DNA of 64,000 nt, from NCBI GenBank assembly GCA_022702545.1, contig JAHRBC010000003.1, positions 5,766,001 through 5,830,000 of the forward strand. Direction: 5' to 3'. Every line of letters starts with the position of its first letter. The stretch's first letter is position 1. Below, piece by piece: positions 11,321 to 23,311 of the stretch. The notes under the pieces were generated by a model. That model did no database searches. It saw only the letters and a list, made by a program, of their open reading frames with translations, and was not told the origin of the DNA. The position numbers were made by a program, and so were the translations under genes. Source of the DNA: Phycomyces nitens. Its lineage: Eukaryota; Mucoromycota; Mucoromycetes; Mucorales; Phycomycetaceae.

Positions 11321-14300
11321 ATGTTAACAGACTCTAGCTTAACAAACATACTCATCGTGGTAAGTCCTCCCTAGTCATCATTCCCAGCTCTCCAGCCCTC
11401 CCTGACCCATTCGTCTCCAGAGCGGGGTATCCCAAATTCGCTACCGAGTGTATGGTCAGCGCTGTAAGCGATCCTCACTAGTAGACTTCATCAAGTGCGA
11501 ACCCTCGGAATCATCTACAACTGGAAATATAAAGTCAGTCTATCCTGGATTCCATGGCGACCCTCTTGATCCAACAGAGAACATTTTGATCAAGACATTC
11601 AAAACACTGACCCAGCTCGGCATCTTGTGCATGTGGCGGATGGCAATAGACAATAACGACTGTCCCAACTTTCCAGACAAATCTCTCGATCAGGATAGCG
11701 TCCCACTGGAACTGTGGGTATTCTGGTTTGATGAAAAACACACGGGCAAGATAGACTCCAACTATGATCTAAGCGCACTCGAAGGTAAGGATACGCTTTA
11801 TCAAACACAAATCCATTAATCGTCTTCAATTCTAGAGCTTAAAGTCGGATCGTTTACCTGGGAAAATGTGTCTTCAAAGGGAGTCTCACCAACTGCCTCA
11901 CCACTTGCCCTTCACCCTCGAATGGGCTCCAGTACGCTTGTTGCGGTATCTGAGGAATATAAACTGTTTATGAAGTCGATCCAGAGTGTTATTCAATGGT
12001 AAGATCTATGGGTGCATATTTGGAGAACAAACAGCGTGTCCTGATGGAATTCTGCAGGTCTATACAGCAAAAGGGCGCAATACCTTTTGGAGACCACCTC
12101 TTGTTTCCCTCTGCTTATCCTAATGATACTGGGATGGGAATGAAGTTTCCGTCAGAGACCACTGATGAAATGGCCGACTCTATTCTAAGCTGTACATACA
12201 ATGTCTATCTGGCCAGCACCAATCTAATCATTCAACCGAGTCCACGTCGTATGAGGATAAGACCTCTGCATCCCGATGATTTAAGACTTGAGAATCTAAA
12301 GGGTAAGTCTAGTCTTGTTCTTGAAAACAATGGTCTTATACGCGAAATAGTCCGGATAGGCCCTTCAGGAGAATGCGCCAGAATAGCATCCCAGCAAGAC
12401 GTCTCCCAGCAGTTGGAAGCAAATGTCTTGACCCAATGGGCATCATTATTCTCTATACCAGTCCGCTACATCTCTAGAAAGGCTCCCAAAAACACACAGG
12501 CCATACCCCCACTAACAACCATTCTCACTTTAAGAAATGAATTGGTACTCTACCCAACCGCTCTTATATTTGTACCCGTCTCGACCCAAAAGCATTCGAC
12601 ATCGGCAGCTGGGATGGGCAGCATTCTGCGTTACAACCAAGGCTATACCGAGGACCTGGGGGAAAAGTGGAGTCGACAGACATGGGGTGAGACTATAATA
12701 AACGCTACAAAGCTCCATAACCAAAACGTGTCCATGGATTCCGATGAGTTTGGGCAGAACCTTGACGGTCTGAGAAGATACGTCAACTACTGGAGCTATA
12801 TGGGACCAAAGGAAATTGTAATGTCAAATATCTTTGAAGTCTTATCGACCTCTGACGGATGTAGCTCCCAAGAATTATTGAAAAAGGCGCTGGCAGAACC
12901 AGTATTATCGAGTCCTCTCATGGTAGCAAAGTCGATTTCAACCCCCACGAGCCTTGGACCAAAAGCCGAATCGGTAACAAACGACATGGCAGAAGACATG
13001 GAGGACACGGGAAGCAGAGATTCGACAGGTTTCGAGAATTTCACTGGAATTTCACTAAAGGAATTTGCAACGACATTTTTCCTTGAAAATGCAAACCAAA
13101 TGTTGGCGCCCAACTCTTTGCTCTCTGCAGATCAAAAGAGCATTACCCCAAATCCAGACGACAATACGCGGGAATATGTTCAAGGGTTAGATATATCACA
13201 GAATATCGAGATAGATGGGATCAATACTTTTGAGGTTATGGGCAGTAATATGTCGACCCAACCCCTTTTCCAGACCAGTGAGACGATTGCAACCGAAGTC
13301 GGTGTCCTGCACAACTTGCTTTCAGGACCCATTAATGGCGAGATGACCAGTAGTAATTCGGATTATTTGGGATCAGAAATACCAGGGAATACTGGAGATA
13401 TTGATTCTGGGTTTGACATTGGGGGTATGGCTGGTATTGACAGTATGGACACAATGATGTATGGGATGCCTGATCGCTGGGGTGGAGAAGACACTTTGGA
13501 TGACTACGACAATTTTGATTTTGCTGTGACAGAAGAGGATTTTGACTTTTACGAGTCTGGCCCAAATAATAGACAGGATGAGTACATCTCAACTGGCCAT
13601 GGAGGCCTGGCATCAAGCATTCAAGAAGTACAGCCTTTGGATGTCCCAGACCCAACTCTCATGCTAATCGACACACTCTCAGGGAAGGGATTAAAGGATA
13701 ATATAAAGGAAAAGGAACTCGATTTATCTGAACTTTTTGCAGCATCAAGAAGTATGGTGGAAGACGTGATGATGATTCAGCCAGACCACATCTTTGACGA
13801 ACAGAAACCAATACTAGACAGCTCTATATCAATGGAAAACATACCTGGACCCACCTTGGACTCTGAAGATACCATTATGACCGACGCAGACCCAATTGAG
13901 AGCCATCACTATTCCCCTAACCACCAACTGTCTACCACCAAACAAAAGCAAAGTGGACTCCGTGTGATCTCTAACCAATATTTTGAGCAATCTGAACTGT
14001 CGCCTGTGATATTCTCAGAGGGAGTCAATGATGCAAAGTATTACAACGGCGGAAAGTTCATGTACGTACCTCCTTCAGAAAAGAACAAAGCACCCAATCG
14101 AAAATCAAAGCAAGATATCTATCGTCCTGACTACATTCCAGCCATAAAAAAGAAGATACAAAAGTGGTTTGATGATCGGAAGCCAAACCACCCACAAAAG
14201 ACGTATGATACTTGTGCAAAAAGTACATCCAGCCCAGCCAACAAATTGAAATCAGTGTTTGAAGATGTAGTTAGCAGTAGCAGTAGTAGTGGGTATAGCA

Positions 14301-17116
14301 GCAGTGGAAGTTCGTGTGAGAGTGAGAGTGATAATGATAATGAGAATGAGAATGAAGCCGGGTTTAATCCGACCGTGAAACCAGACACCAAGACCATCAC
14401 CATAACCATCACCACACCCAAACCAAACAATGCCATTACTGTTCAGAGCCATATGGAATTGCTTAAAGCTGAACAGAATGTTTATGTGAGCCAAGTATTG
14501 AAGAAGCCAGAAGAAAATCAGAATTATGAGCTATTTGGCAAGAAGAAAATGTCAGAATACACACCTCCCTTTGCAGAGGCAGTAGTACCAGGTCCTGTTA
14601 AATCTATGCATTTGCCAAACGAAGCCTTGAGTGAAGAAGACTACAGAGCACTAGATTGTCTTTTTCAGCAGGTAGTTATGGGTGGATACCCATTCTCGGG
14701 TGGTCTAGCAGCAGTATCAGCAAACGCAGGGGAATTATCAGAAGGTGAATCTGCCACAATGATTGTGTCTCGTCGCCGAGACTTGATGCAATCCCTTCAT
14801 GGAGGTAAGGTTTACAATTATTATTATTCTTAATACAAGTTTTAATTGAAATTTATATTATTTTATGATAATACATTAGATGTATCTCATATCCCTTCCC
14901 TCGCAAGCGACTACACTCAAATTACACAATCATTCAAGGCGATACTTACAGATATATTTGACCAAAGAAAGTTTAGTCAGACCAGCTTATATCCCTCTGG
15001 TATGGATCATTCAACTTTGCCAAGCTTTGTATCCGTCAAAGGTCCCTTGAATGTCCAACAGTATTATGATCTTTCAGGTAACTCTTGACTTCTTTTCTTT
15101 TTTTAAAAGAAGAAGAATACTTTAATTAAACACGATGCAATAGAAACAAATCAAGCGCACTCGAAATATGGAAAATATCAAATCAAGAAACGACGGCCTG
15201 CTGAACCTAACCTTGATATCTTGACACCACCAAATATCGTTGTCAGCCGTCAAGAGAATCTTCTTGAAGGTTCACCAAAGCTACTGACCTTTTGGGAGAA
15301 GCTAAGATTAGGACCATACTCTCCTCAAAAGAATATCAATTTTTTCGTAGTATTCCCAAAGAATGAAGATCTGGAATCAACCGTTTACCAGTTCTTTAAA
15401 GGCCTGAGTACAGTGTATGATACCTGTCTACTCGGCACTCATTGCGCAAAAAACATTGGGAGCTACCGAAATGGTCTTGTTCCGGTACCAATACTACGCA
15501 AGTATAATTGATAGAAATGCATGTTTTCCTAGCCTATTTAATCATGTATATTGTCTATAGCCAGATTACAAGACGAGACATGGGACGAACAGCAACTAAG
15601 AAGCTATATGGCAGAATGCCAGAATCTTGGAGCTACCCTCAGAGCTACAAATGTAGAAAACATACATATTGTGATATACCTAGTGAATCCATCATCCCAT
15701 CTGTCAGCAAATCTTGATCTCAGTCGATGTTTTCGTAAACTGGTGGTTGAATATCAAAGGTCTCCAGATTCGCTTTCAAAGATTGCAGACAAAAACCGGG
15801 CAAGGCTGGTGATGCAAATTATGCCAATTGAGCATATCTTGCGGTCAACATCATTTGGTGGTTACCTTAAATTCGGTCTCAAGGAAGTGGCTTTCTCTGT
15901 ATATACTAAATGTCATACTGTCGTGGGCAGGAACCATGGTCAGGTAAGAGTGTAAAATTAAGGAGATGATTAATGTCTAATGTGCCCACCTCTATAAAAT
16001 TAAAAAAAGGTTGGCATTAACGAAACCCAATCTGCTACAGAGCTTTATACACCACCATTTGTGCTTGCCAAACCAATACCAGAAACCATAAACTTCTCTG
16101 TCAAAGAAGGCCTTCACCCATTCCCAATAATCTTAGAAGACAATGCTTCATTGCATCTTGGTTATTGCTTTAGTTTTGACCATCGATGGATGATACTTGT
16201 CTGGACAGATCATCGAGGAGAGTTGATTGAGTTTTCTGTTCTTGATTGCATAAAAAATTCCAATGGCAGCCTATCTGCCGTGTTTGAAGAGGCATGGTGG
16301 AGAACAAAGGAAATATCTAGAAGAACAGGATTCCCATGGACATTTGTGATAGCCAAGATTGGTCTCATGTTTGAAGACGAGCTAAAAGGTATGAAAATAG
16401 ATGCTTTAAAGGCAGGATTAACTAAGACTGCCTAGTATGGATGGATATCATTCCGAATGATGAAAAGGCAGTGATTGTATGCGTTGATATGGAGTCTACA
16501 CTCTATCTCTACCTGACAGCCGACTCAAATTCCACATCCAACGAACAAGCACATACACCAACCTCTGGAAATACCTTGTCCTCAGATATTCTAAACAACT
16601 CGCCTAGTATGAACACCAATGCATCTCACAATGTACGCCCATCTGATACACCAGATGGTGAAGTTGAGGATACCCATGCATTACTGCTCAATCATCGGGT
16701 TGCATATTCCAGGAAGCGAGAGAAGATTTCAAAAGGCATATTATCCATGGATCCAAATTCAGAGGTTGAGGACTGGATGCTACCGTTGGCAAGTGGATAC
16801 ATGGTTCATAAAGCACCCGATAACGATAGTCCATGTAAAGACCAATTCAACTATCGTCCTCTTGTGGTTGAGGTATTGTTTTATAGATATCAACAATTGT
16901 ACATATATCAAAAGCTTACCTTGAGTTATATAGGTTCACCTTGTTTACAATCAAACAGCATATTCTGCATACAGTACTCTAAGGGACATCATCAGACGTT
17001 ATCATGCTCTTTCATTCGTCAATTCTATGCCATCTAGTGTAAACCGTCTTCCTATTCACCTTGTTCTAGTCGAGAGACTATGCCGTATATTACTCGTTGT
17101 AGATCCATCGTTTTAA
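11321..17116 (+). CDS. MED13: Mediator complex subunit 13 (SSN2/SRB9 family)
   Basis: Ten exons: 11321-11359, 11421-11784, 11836-11998, 12058-14804, 14880-15077, 15144-15501, 15565-15943, 16010-16388, 16436-16872, 16934-17116; 5247 bases, 1748 residues, in frame throughout. The N-terminus has the family signature DSSLTNILIV|SGVSQIRYRVYG. A long low-complexity middle in the large exon is rich in Ser, Asp and Glu (a Ser run near 14275-14300 and an Asn/Glu run near 14330). The C-terminal domain is well conserved: KGPLNVQQYYDLS, KYGKYQIKKRRPAEP, FWEKLRLGPYSPQKN, DETWDEQQLRSYMAECQNLGA and LPIHLVLVERLCRILLVVDPSF. MED13 joins the CDK8 kinase module to core Mediator and mainly represses transcription in the nucleus. 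The acceptor at 15563-15564 was chosen over one four bases upstream because only it keeps the frame. Confidence 0.95.
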
Positions 17117-18469
17117 TTCATTCAAAGCCGCCCTTGTCTTTAACCCTTTTTTTCATATTTCCAGCTTTCATCAAAGACACACACACACTCTCTCTCTTTT
17201 ATATTTTTCTTTTAAAGCAAACTCTATGATCTTGTTCAAAAAACCGGTTTTTTAGATCCTTTCTTAGATAATATTTTTCTTTATACAAAAACCTAATGAT
17301 TATATTATTTTCCGATTCCTTTATGGATTGGTTTAAAGAGTGCATCTATACATCTATTTGAAAATATTGCTATCATGGTTTTCTAATGGCCAACTTTTAA
17401 TAACAAATATAGATATGCATTTAAAGATGATGCTAAAAGTACTATTTACTTGTCCACGTTTTGAATTGAATGTTTCCACCACTTGGGTTCTGCTTGGAAA
17501 ATGGGTATAGGTACAGAGCTTTAAGCCACAAGTATACATGTCGTAGTTGACTAACGAATACAATTCTTCCAAGGATAGGTAAAAGCGGTTATGATCTTTA
17601 CCATCTACTACGACGTCTTGTTTGTGTAGAATAGAGATCCAGAAGTCTATCCTTATTTTCTCTGTTGATTCAAAACATATTCTGCTAGTAAATTAGAGCC
17701 TATTACTACAAAAAATAAATCTAAATCTTTGCTCAACACAATTTTTTTTTAAAATCGTCTCTTTAGGTTATAACCCTTTCAATCAGCAAAGGTAAAATAG
17801 TTTAATGGCCTACTCAGGACATCTTTGTTTATCACACCCTAAAAAGGACTGTGATACAAAACAATAAATAAAGAAAGAAGAAAAAGCTCTTTTATATAGG
17901 CAATATTAAAGTAGTTTTGGAGTATGATCCACATTAAAACCATCAAACTTCTTTATTCTATACATTAATTATTTAAAATGAACAAGTTGAGAGAGAGAGA
18001 GAAAAGAGACATTAAATATCTTAAAGATTCATGCATTTACATAAAAGGCCCAAAACTTGCGCACGGAGCTATAATGGAGAACCGAATTTTGCTATTTATG
18101 GCGTTATATCCGATAGTCCTTCTAAGTATTATAAACTCCTAAACTTACGACAAAGAGTCTTTTTGAAAATTAAATAATAAACATATATACTTTCAAATAC
18201 ATTTAATTGAAAAGTCGCATCTAGTTTCCCAATTATACTGACAAGATGGTCTTGAGATATTTTATACTAATATCAAAAAGGCATAGAATCGAGTATTGAT
18301 TAAAATTCATTAGACATTACAAAACTCTCAACTATAGGCCAATTATTTGCATCGATACAAATAACAAGATGTTTTTTTTAAAAAAGTATTGGTTATTTAA
18401 CCTCTCTCCCTCTATATATTTGTATTTTGTTTTTGTGAAAATGCATTGTATTTCTCTATTTCTATACAT
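17117..18469. other. Intergenic between convergent MED13 and TMEM70-like genes
   Basis: About 1.35 kb of AT-rich sequence holding both 3' ends. No open frame with recognisable content and no repeat family seen, only short poly-T and GA tracts (17991-18008). Confidence 0.6.
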
Positions 18470-19171
18470 CTAAAAGCCTTTACCGATTCCCACCTGGTCA
18501 ACAATATCCTTCATGGTTCCAGGCTCTTCACACAACTCAGGGTGTACATAGAACAGCATCTTTGGTTTAGAAGGCTTCTTTCCAACCATGCCAACTGCCA
18601 CGGTAGGATCTGCCACCATCCAGCTTGTAAAAATACGAGTAGAGGGAATAAGAGTATCAGTGGGCACTGTAGTCTGGTGTTCCTTTGCAAAGAAGTTGAG
18701 AGTGTGCAAGGTGAGTTGGGTAGGAACAGGCTCAGGGCAAGTGGTGGTGATCTTGGTAACATAAGGTGACATGACCCACTGGATCAGACCGGTTGAAGCT
18801 GCACTGGTTACAATAGCTACCATTGTATTGTAATGTAATGTATATCTTAGACACCAAATATGAAATATACTCAAACCACTACTCTAATCACTCTAATCCT
18901 TCAATTTACCTGCACCAGCCAGGGCAGCCTTGGCAGCGAATGGAACTGGGACGTCAATCATAAAGATAAAGGGCGAAATACCAGTACCGAGACCAAGAGA
19001 GGTAATGGAGAAGAGCTTTAGCTTCTTGGCTACATTGGCCAGGGGTCCTTCATAGATCGTGACAGGTTCATGCTTGGTAGAAAGACTACGGGTAGCAAAT
19101 GAGGTGTATGCGATGCGGGATCGCAAGACAGATGTCAAGGGACGAACGGGCTGGAGGCGACAAATGAGCAT
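18470..19171 (-). CDS. TMEM70-like mitochondrial inner-membrane protein
   Basis: Two exons: 18910-19171 and 18470-18816, 609 bases, 202 residues. The N-terminus is rich in Arg, Ser and Leu with no acidic residues over the first 35 positions, as in a mitochondrial presequence. The core IYEGPLANVAKKLKLFS leads into a first hydrophobic segment (ITSLGLGTGISPFIFMI), then a second (AKAALAGAGAIVTSAASTGLIQWV), followed by SPYVTKI. This hairpin plus the YxGP start is typical of the TMEM70/TMEM186 family, which helps assemble ATP synthase and other respiratory complexes in animals. A longer start at 19240 is possible, but it would place a hydrophobic stretch ahead of the presequence. Divergent from pantothenate synthetase with only 199 bases between starts. 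Confidence 0.82.
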
Positions 19172-19370
19172 GGGGAAAGATCGTATAATGTCAATTGGTG
19201 TGCGGACAAAAAGAAGAAAATACAGGAAAAATCGCGTCACAACAAGTGATCCACCAAAGACAACACATACACATCCCTCCCTCGCCTCTCGCCCTTGTCA
19301 CTGTTTGATCTTTGATATCAAAACCTTTAACTGCGATCATTATGGCTAGCTCTAGTAAGCAAACTCAATA
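19172..19370. promoter_or_regulatory. Compact bidirectional promoter (TMEM70-like / PanC)
   Basis: Only 199 bases separate the two opposite start codons, so both 5' UTRs and promoters must lie here. No TATA box was identified with confidence. Confidence 0.6.
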
Positions 19371-20566
19371 ATGCTAATCAGGCGTCTTAATCATCAATGT
19401 CTAGTCAAAATCCCCCCTGGAATTCGCCTCTTCAACAAGATTGCAGACTTTAGACAATGGAGACGCGAGATTTTGCTGGATCGCAAGACATTGGGCTATG
19501 TACCTACCATGGGTGCCCTTCACAAAGGACACTTGGCATTGGGTAGAGCATCTTTAATAAGCCATTAGTCCATGTCCTGACCTTGGTTGTTTTGTCTATT
19601 GTTGGTGTTAGTTTCGACAGCCAAGTCACACTGTGACCATGTCGCACTTACTATCTTTGTCAACCCAGCTCAATTTGCACCTCATGAAGACCTTTCGAGT
19701 TACCCGCGTACTTTGCAGGCTGATTTAGACAAATTGGCTTCTCTGGGTCCCGGAGTTGCTTCGGCTGTACTAGTCCCTCAAGTAGAAGAGATGTACCCAG
19801 CAGGGATTGATTTGGATGTATCCAAGCAAAAGGGCACCTTTGTCGAGGTCAAAGGAATCTCTCAGATTCTTGAAGGAAAGACTCGGCCGGCTTTCTTCCG
19901 AGGTGTTACGACTGTAGTCTCTAAATTCTTCAATATTGCAAGTGCTATTTTTTTGGGAGAGAGAGAGAAAGAGAGAATTGTGGGTACTGGACCATAAGGA
20001 TAGGCAGCTAATGCACACATAATGTCCAAATGGCTATAGGTTCAGCCTGATAATGCATTCTTTGGTCAAAAGGACAGTAAGTAGGAATATGTCAGATAGT
20101 CCAAGACACCAATTAATTGGCTGACCTTACTGGATTAGTCCAACAGTGCTATGTAATCAAGTCAATGATCCGGGATATGCATTTCCCTATCAAACTGGAG
20201 ATCTGCCCTACGACACGAGAAGAGGATGGACTGGCCATGTCCTCTCGCAATACATACCTGACCCCCTCTCAGCGTGCCCATGCGCTTGTGCTGTATAACG
20301 CACTCAAGAAGATGGAGGGCATGTATGCAGCCGGAGAGCATGATGTACCTAGTCTGATCAAGGCAGCACATAAGGTTGTAGAAGAAGAACGCCAAAAGGT
20401 TGAAAAGCTCAACGAGGGCTGGGAGATCAAGTTGGACTACATTAGTATCAATGACAAGTCTGATCTCTCGGATGTTGGAAGCAAGTTAAAAGAAGGAGGT
20501 TGTGTGATGAGTGGAGCTGTATATGTAGGCAAGACTCGCTTGATCGATAACTTGCTGGTAGACTAA
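19371..20566 (+). CDS. PAN6: Pantothenate synthetase (pantoate--beta-alanine ligase)
   Basis: Four exons: 19371-19542, 19612-19937, 20040-20076, 20139-20566; 963 bases, 320 residues. It makes pantothenate (vitamin B5, coenzyme A precursor) from pantoate, beta-alanine and ATP. Visible family motifs are VPTMGALHKGHL (HxGH nucleotide-binding signature), TIFVNPAQFAPHEDL, PAFFRGVTTVVSKFFNIVQP, AFFGQKD and AMSSRNTYLTP (KMSKS-like). The order is that of bacterial PanC and yeast Pan6. The short Arg-containing N-terminus before the catalytic core could be a weak organelle signal but is not conclusive. The intron after FFNI begins GCAAGT rather than GT. Only this junction gives the conserved FNIVQPDNAFFGQKD. 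Confidence 0.95.
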
Positions 20567-20744
20567 GGTTACGACTCTGAACAAATATTAAGTGGAAGCC
20601 ATGAAGTGTATTGTAGTCTAGGTTATTTTTGAATACAAAACCAAAGAAAAAAAAAGAGAAAAAGATAGGAATAATACAAGGTAGAAGAAGAAGAAGGGGA
20701 TGCTGAAAAGGGGGATTTAGGATGAAATTGTAGAGTATAATAGT

Positions 20745-22071
20745 CTAGCTCTTCTCTTTCACAGGTGCTACTATCTTGACCTCATCTTCCTTATCATCCT
20801 CGTCTTCATCATCACTCCGGGTATCCTCTGCATTGTTTCCCTGGAGAACCTTGACGATCACATTTACGATCATGACGAACCAGTAGAACATTAGGACGTT
20901 GAGGGCCAAGAAGAGGCCAAGATAGATCTTTTGGGTGAATGGTGTAAAGTATTTTCCTTTGGAAGGATCCCATTGCATGTCCATGTATTTTGGGGGCTCA
21001 ACTATGGGATGTAACCGTTAATATTATATATAATATATATATATAAATGTAATTACCGGCTGTGGACCAGATAATAATGGAGAACAGAACGTGGCGAGTT
21101 ATGGGCCAGACAATGGCAAACAGACCAAAGGCAACATCGCACACATTTGAGTAACCCAGGTATTTGAGAATCTTGGCAAACTAGAACCCCCAATTAGCAC
21201 AAGTAAGAGGATCAAGAGTATAACACCAATAACTAATAGCTTACTGATAAGAATATGTCTGCGAAATCCATACAACAAAGAACACTGTTGCCAATTCGAG
21301 TGAAGTTTGTGTAATAGCTGGCAACCAACAGAGTGATTGTGATTATGTGATGGAGTAACATAGCCAGATGGTCCTTGCGCTTCTTCTCAACATGAAGAAC
21401 ATAGATCTGCTGGAACCAAAAGGCAGTCTGCATCAAGTAGTAGTACTTTGTGATGCGGGATATAAAGATGTGCGGGTAGTCAACCCAGTAGTAAGCCGTG
21501 TCAAACCAATGGGGGCTGTTGTACATGATATACTACATTCCGTTCAATAAGTGTCACTATAAAGATCCCACACTCCAAAGCCTTCGTGCACTAAGCCCGT
21601 TTATTCCTGATTCCTTACCATTCCAAGGGTCCAGAAAGACGTCGAATAAAAGCACACAAAGCTCTGTTCTGCAATTCTCTGACGCTTGGTCGTCGAGGGA
21701 ATGGCCCACAAGCCTGCCATGGGAGAAAAGACGTATTTCATCATACCAGCGCGTAGAAAAGTAAAGGCAATGATCCAGAAGCACACAAAGTAGATATCGT
21801 AGATGCCCTTTCCATAGGCATCCAATCCATACTCGTGCGATATAAATAAACACCTGCGCGCCAGGGGAATGTCAAGCAGATAGGCTGCCACCAGAATAAA
21901 AGAGACCAGCCCTGATATTTCTAAAGGGATGTTGGCAAAACAACAACAAAAAGTAGTTTATTTCCATGGATCCTTACCTAGTTCAAAGTCTATAACACGC
22001 TCTGAGAGTGTCTTTTGGGGTGCCTTTTCTTTGGTGATTGCGGCCTTCTTCAATCGGGTTGATCCTGTCAT
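20745..22071 (-). CDS. LAG1: Ceramide synthase (Lag1/Lac1 type, TLC domain)
   Basis: Five exons: 21978-22071, 21619-21920, 21245-21532, 21057-21180, 20745-21001; 1065 bases, 354 residues. Multi-spanning ER membrane enzyme joining a fatty acyl-CoA to a sphingoid base. The Lag1p motif is complete: the catalytic His pair in LLHHIITITLLVASY, then NFTRIGNSVLCCMDFADIFL, where Met-Asp replaces the animal His-Asp as in yeast Lag1. The upstream AYGKGIYDIYFVCFW and FLRAGMMKYV blocks also fit. The C-terminus after the last membrane helix is acidic (DDEDEDDKEDE) and ends in a Lys-containing tail that could aid ER retention. No homeobox is present, unlike many animal enzymes. Convergent with pantothenate synthetase, 178 bases apart. 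Confidence 0.94.
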
Positions 22072-23215
22072 GGTGAAGGGGAAGAAAGGAAGGAAGAGAA
22101 AATTACTTTGGATGGAACACAGCCATAGGAATAAAAAAAAAATAGGAAGCCAAGGCTTAACCTGTCCAATAAGAAGCCCGGATCCATAAAAGGATATCGT
22201 TCTGATTATGCCACCATTGTCTTTTATATATATAGAAATAGAAATAGAAATATAAATAACATATATATAAAAAAAAGAGAGTTTAAATAGGATATTTTCG
22301 GCGACTGGAATACTATAGCTTTGTCCAAGAGGAGCAATGAATGCCAAAGACCATTTGTTCTTTGCATGGTATTTGTCAAAAAGTGCATAGTAGGTCCAGT
22401 TACACAGCAGAGGTTACTCAAGATCGTCTGGACATTATGTTTCTTAAGATACTGTTTGTCAGGGCCATTTAGCAAGACTAATGCCAATGTCAATGCCAAT
22501 CGGGCTATCGGTATGCCTGGGTGCAAAAAAGAGAGAAAGAGAGAAAGACGCTATGATATGGTATACATATGTGTGTAGGACAGACCAAAGGCACTACTCG
22601 CATTCAAAATGGAACAATGGAGGCATGTTCTCATATGTATGGACTGCGCTTGTCCAGAATCTCTTGTTTTTTTAAATCACCATAAAGGGCCAAGGGTGCT
22701 TATAAAGGTTCTGAATCGTAACAACTGCACAGCTTTATTAGAAAACTATGAGCAGATATAATAGAACTATAGAATAATTGACAGACTACAGATTGCACTA
22801 ACACTTATTAAGCTGCCAATAAATATATATTAATATATATATGCGTGTGTGTTTTAGGTACAGCACTCTATTGCTCTCTTGGTCTATATTATCCAGAGCC
22901 CAAGTCTTGCTTGATAGCGAATCAACTGCCCAAAAAAATAATAATACCATAAAACAATCTATTCCAACGCAAATTCTCAGGCCCACACGCTATATATATA
23001 TATTTATATATATAATAAATACAATATAAATTTGTATTTGGGTCGCCTCCTTGATTTGGATATCCGAAAATGAAAGACTCATTTATAAAAAATAAAAATA
23101 AAAAAACCAGTAACACGGACTTCTCAGCCTCAGCCCCAGCCAATCCAGAGCTGCCATCAAGACAACCCACGGACCGCTCTTGTTATTGGCTCAAATTCGT
23201 AAGCAAGACGGCCTG

Positions 23216-23223
23216 CCACGTCA
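23216..23223 (-). promoter_or_regulatory. Candidate unfolded-protein-response element
   Basis: CCACGTCA, the reverse complement of TGACGTGG, the core bound by XBP1/ATF6-type bZIP factors in ER chaperone promoters. It lies 89 bases before the calreticulin start. CCAAT boxes are present in both orientations upstream (CCAAT at 23140-23144, ATTGG at 23185-23189). The exact CCAAT-N9-CCACG spacing of the mammalian ERSE is not met. Confidence 0.5.
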
Positions 23224-23243
23224 GTTTATTCACGCGTGCTTTG

Positions 23244-23251
23244 TATATAAA
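23244..23251 (+). promoter_or_regulatory. TATA box of the calreticulin gene
   Basis: TATATAAA, 61 bases before the start codon and 21 bases after the putative stress element. Its position suits a strong, inducible promoter with a short 5' UTR. Confidence 0.6.
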
Positions 23252-23311
23252 GGATCAACTCCCTCCAAGAACATCGTCTGTATTCTCTTTCACTCTACTC
23301 TAATTCACACC

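Larger units (their letters stand above)
22072..23311. other. Divergent intergenic region, ceramide synthase / calreticulin
   Basis: About 1.24 kb. Most is AT-rich with TA runs (about 22231-22270 and 22994-23020). The last 180 bases before the calreticulin start are the recognisable promoter, annotated separately. No coding sequence or RNA gene was recognised. Confidence 0.55.

Noticed and set aside
14131..14494. Minus-strand open frames of 80-101 codons inside MED13
   Set aside because: Repetitive antisense of the Ser/Asn/Glu low-complexity region.
21828..21854. A 22-base intron in ceramide synthase at GTGTTTATTT...CACGAG
   Set aside because: Too short for a spliceosomal intron, and reading through gives an intact, plausible protein frame.
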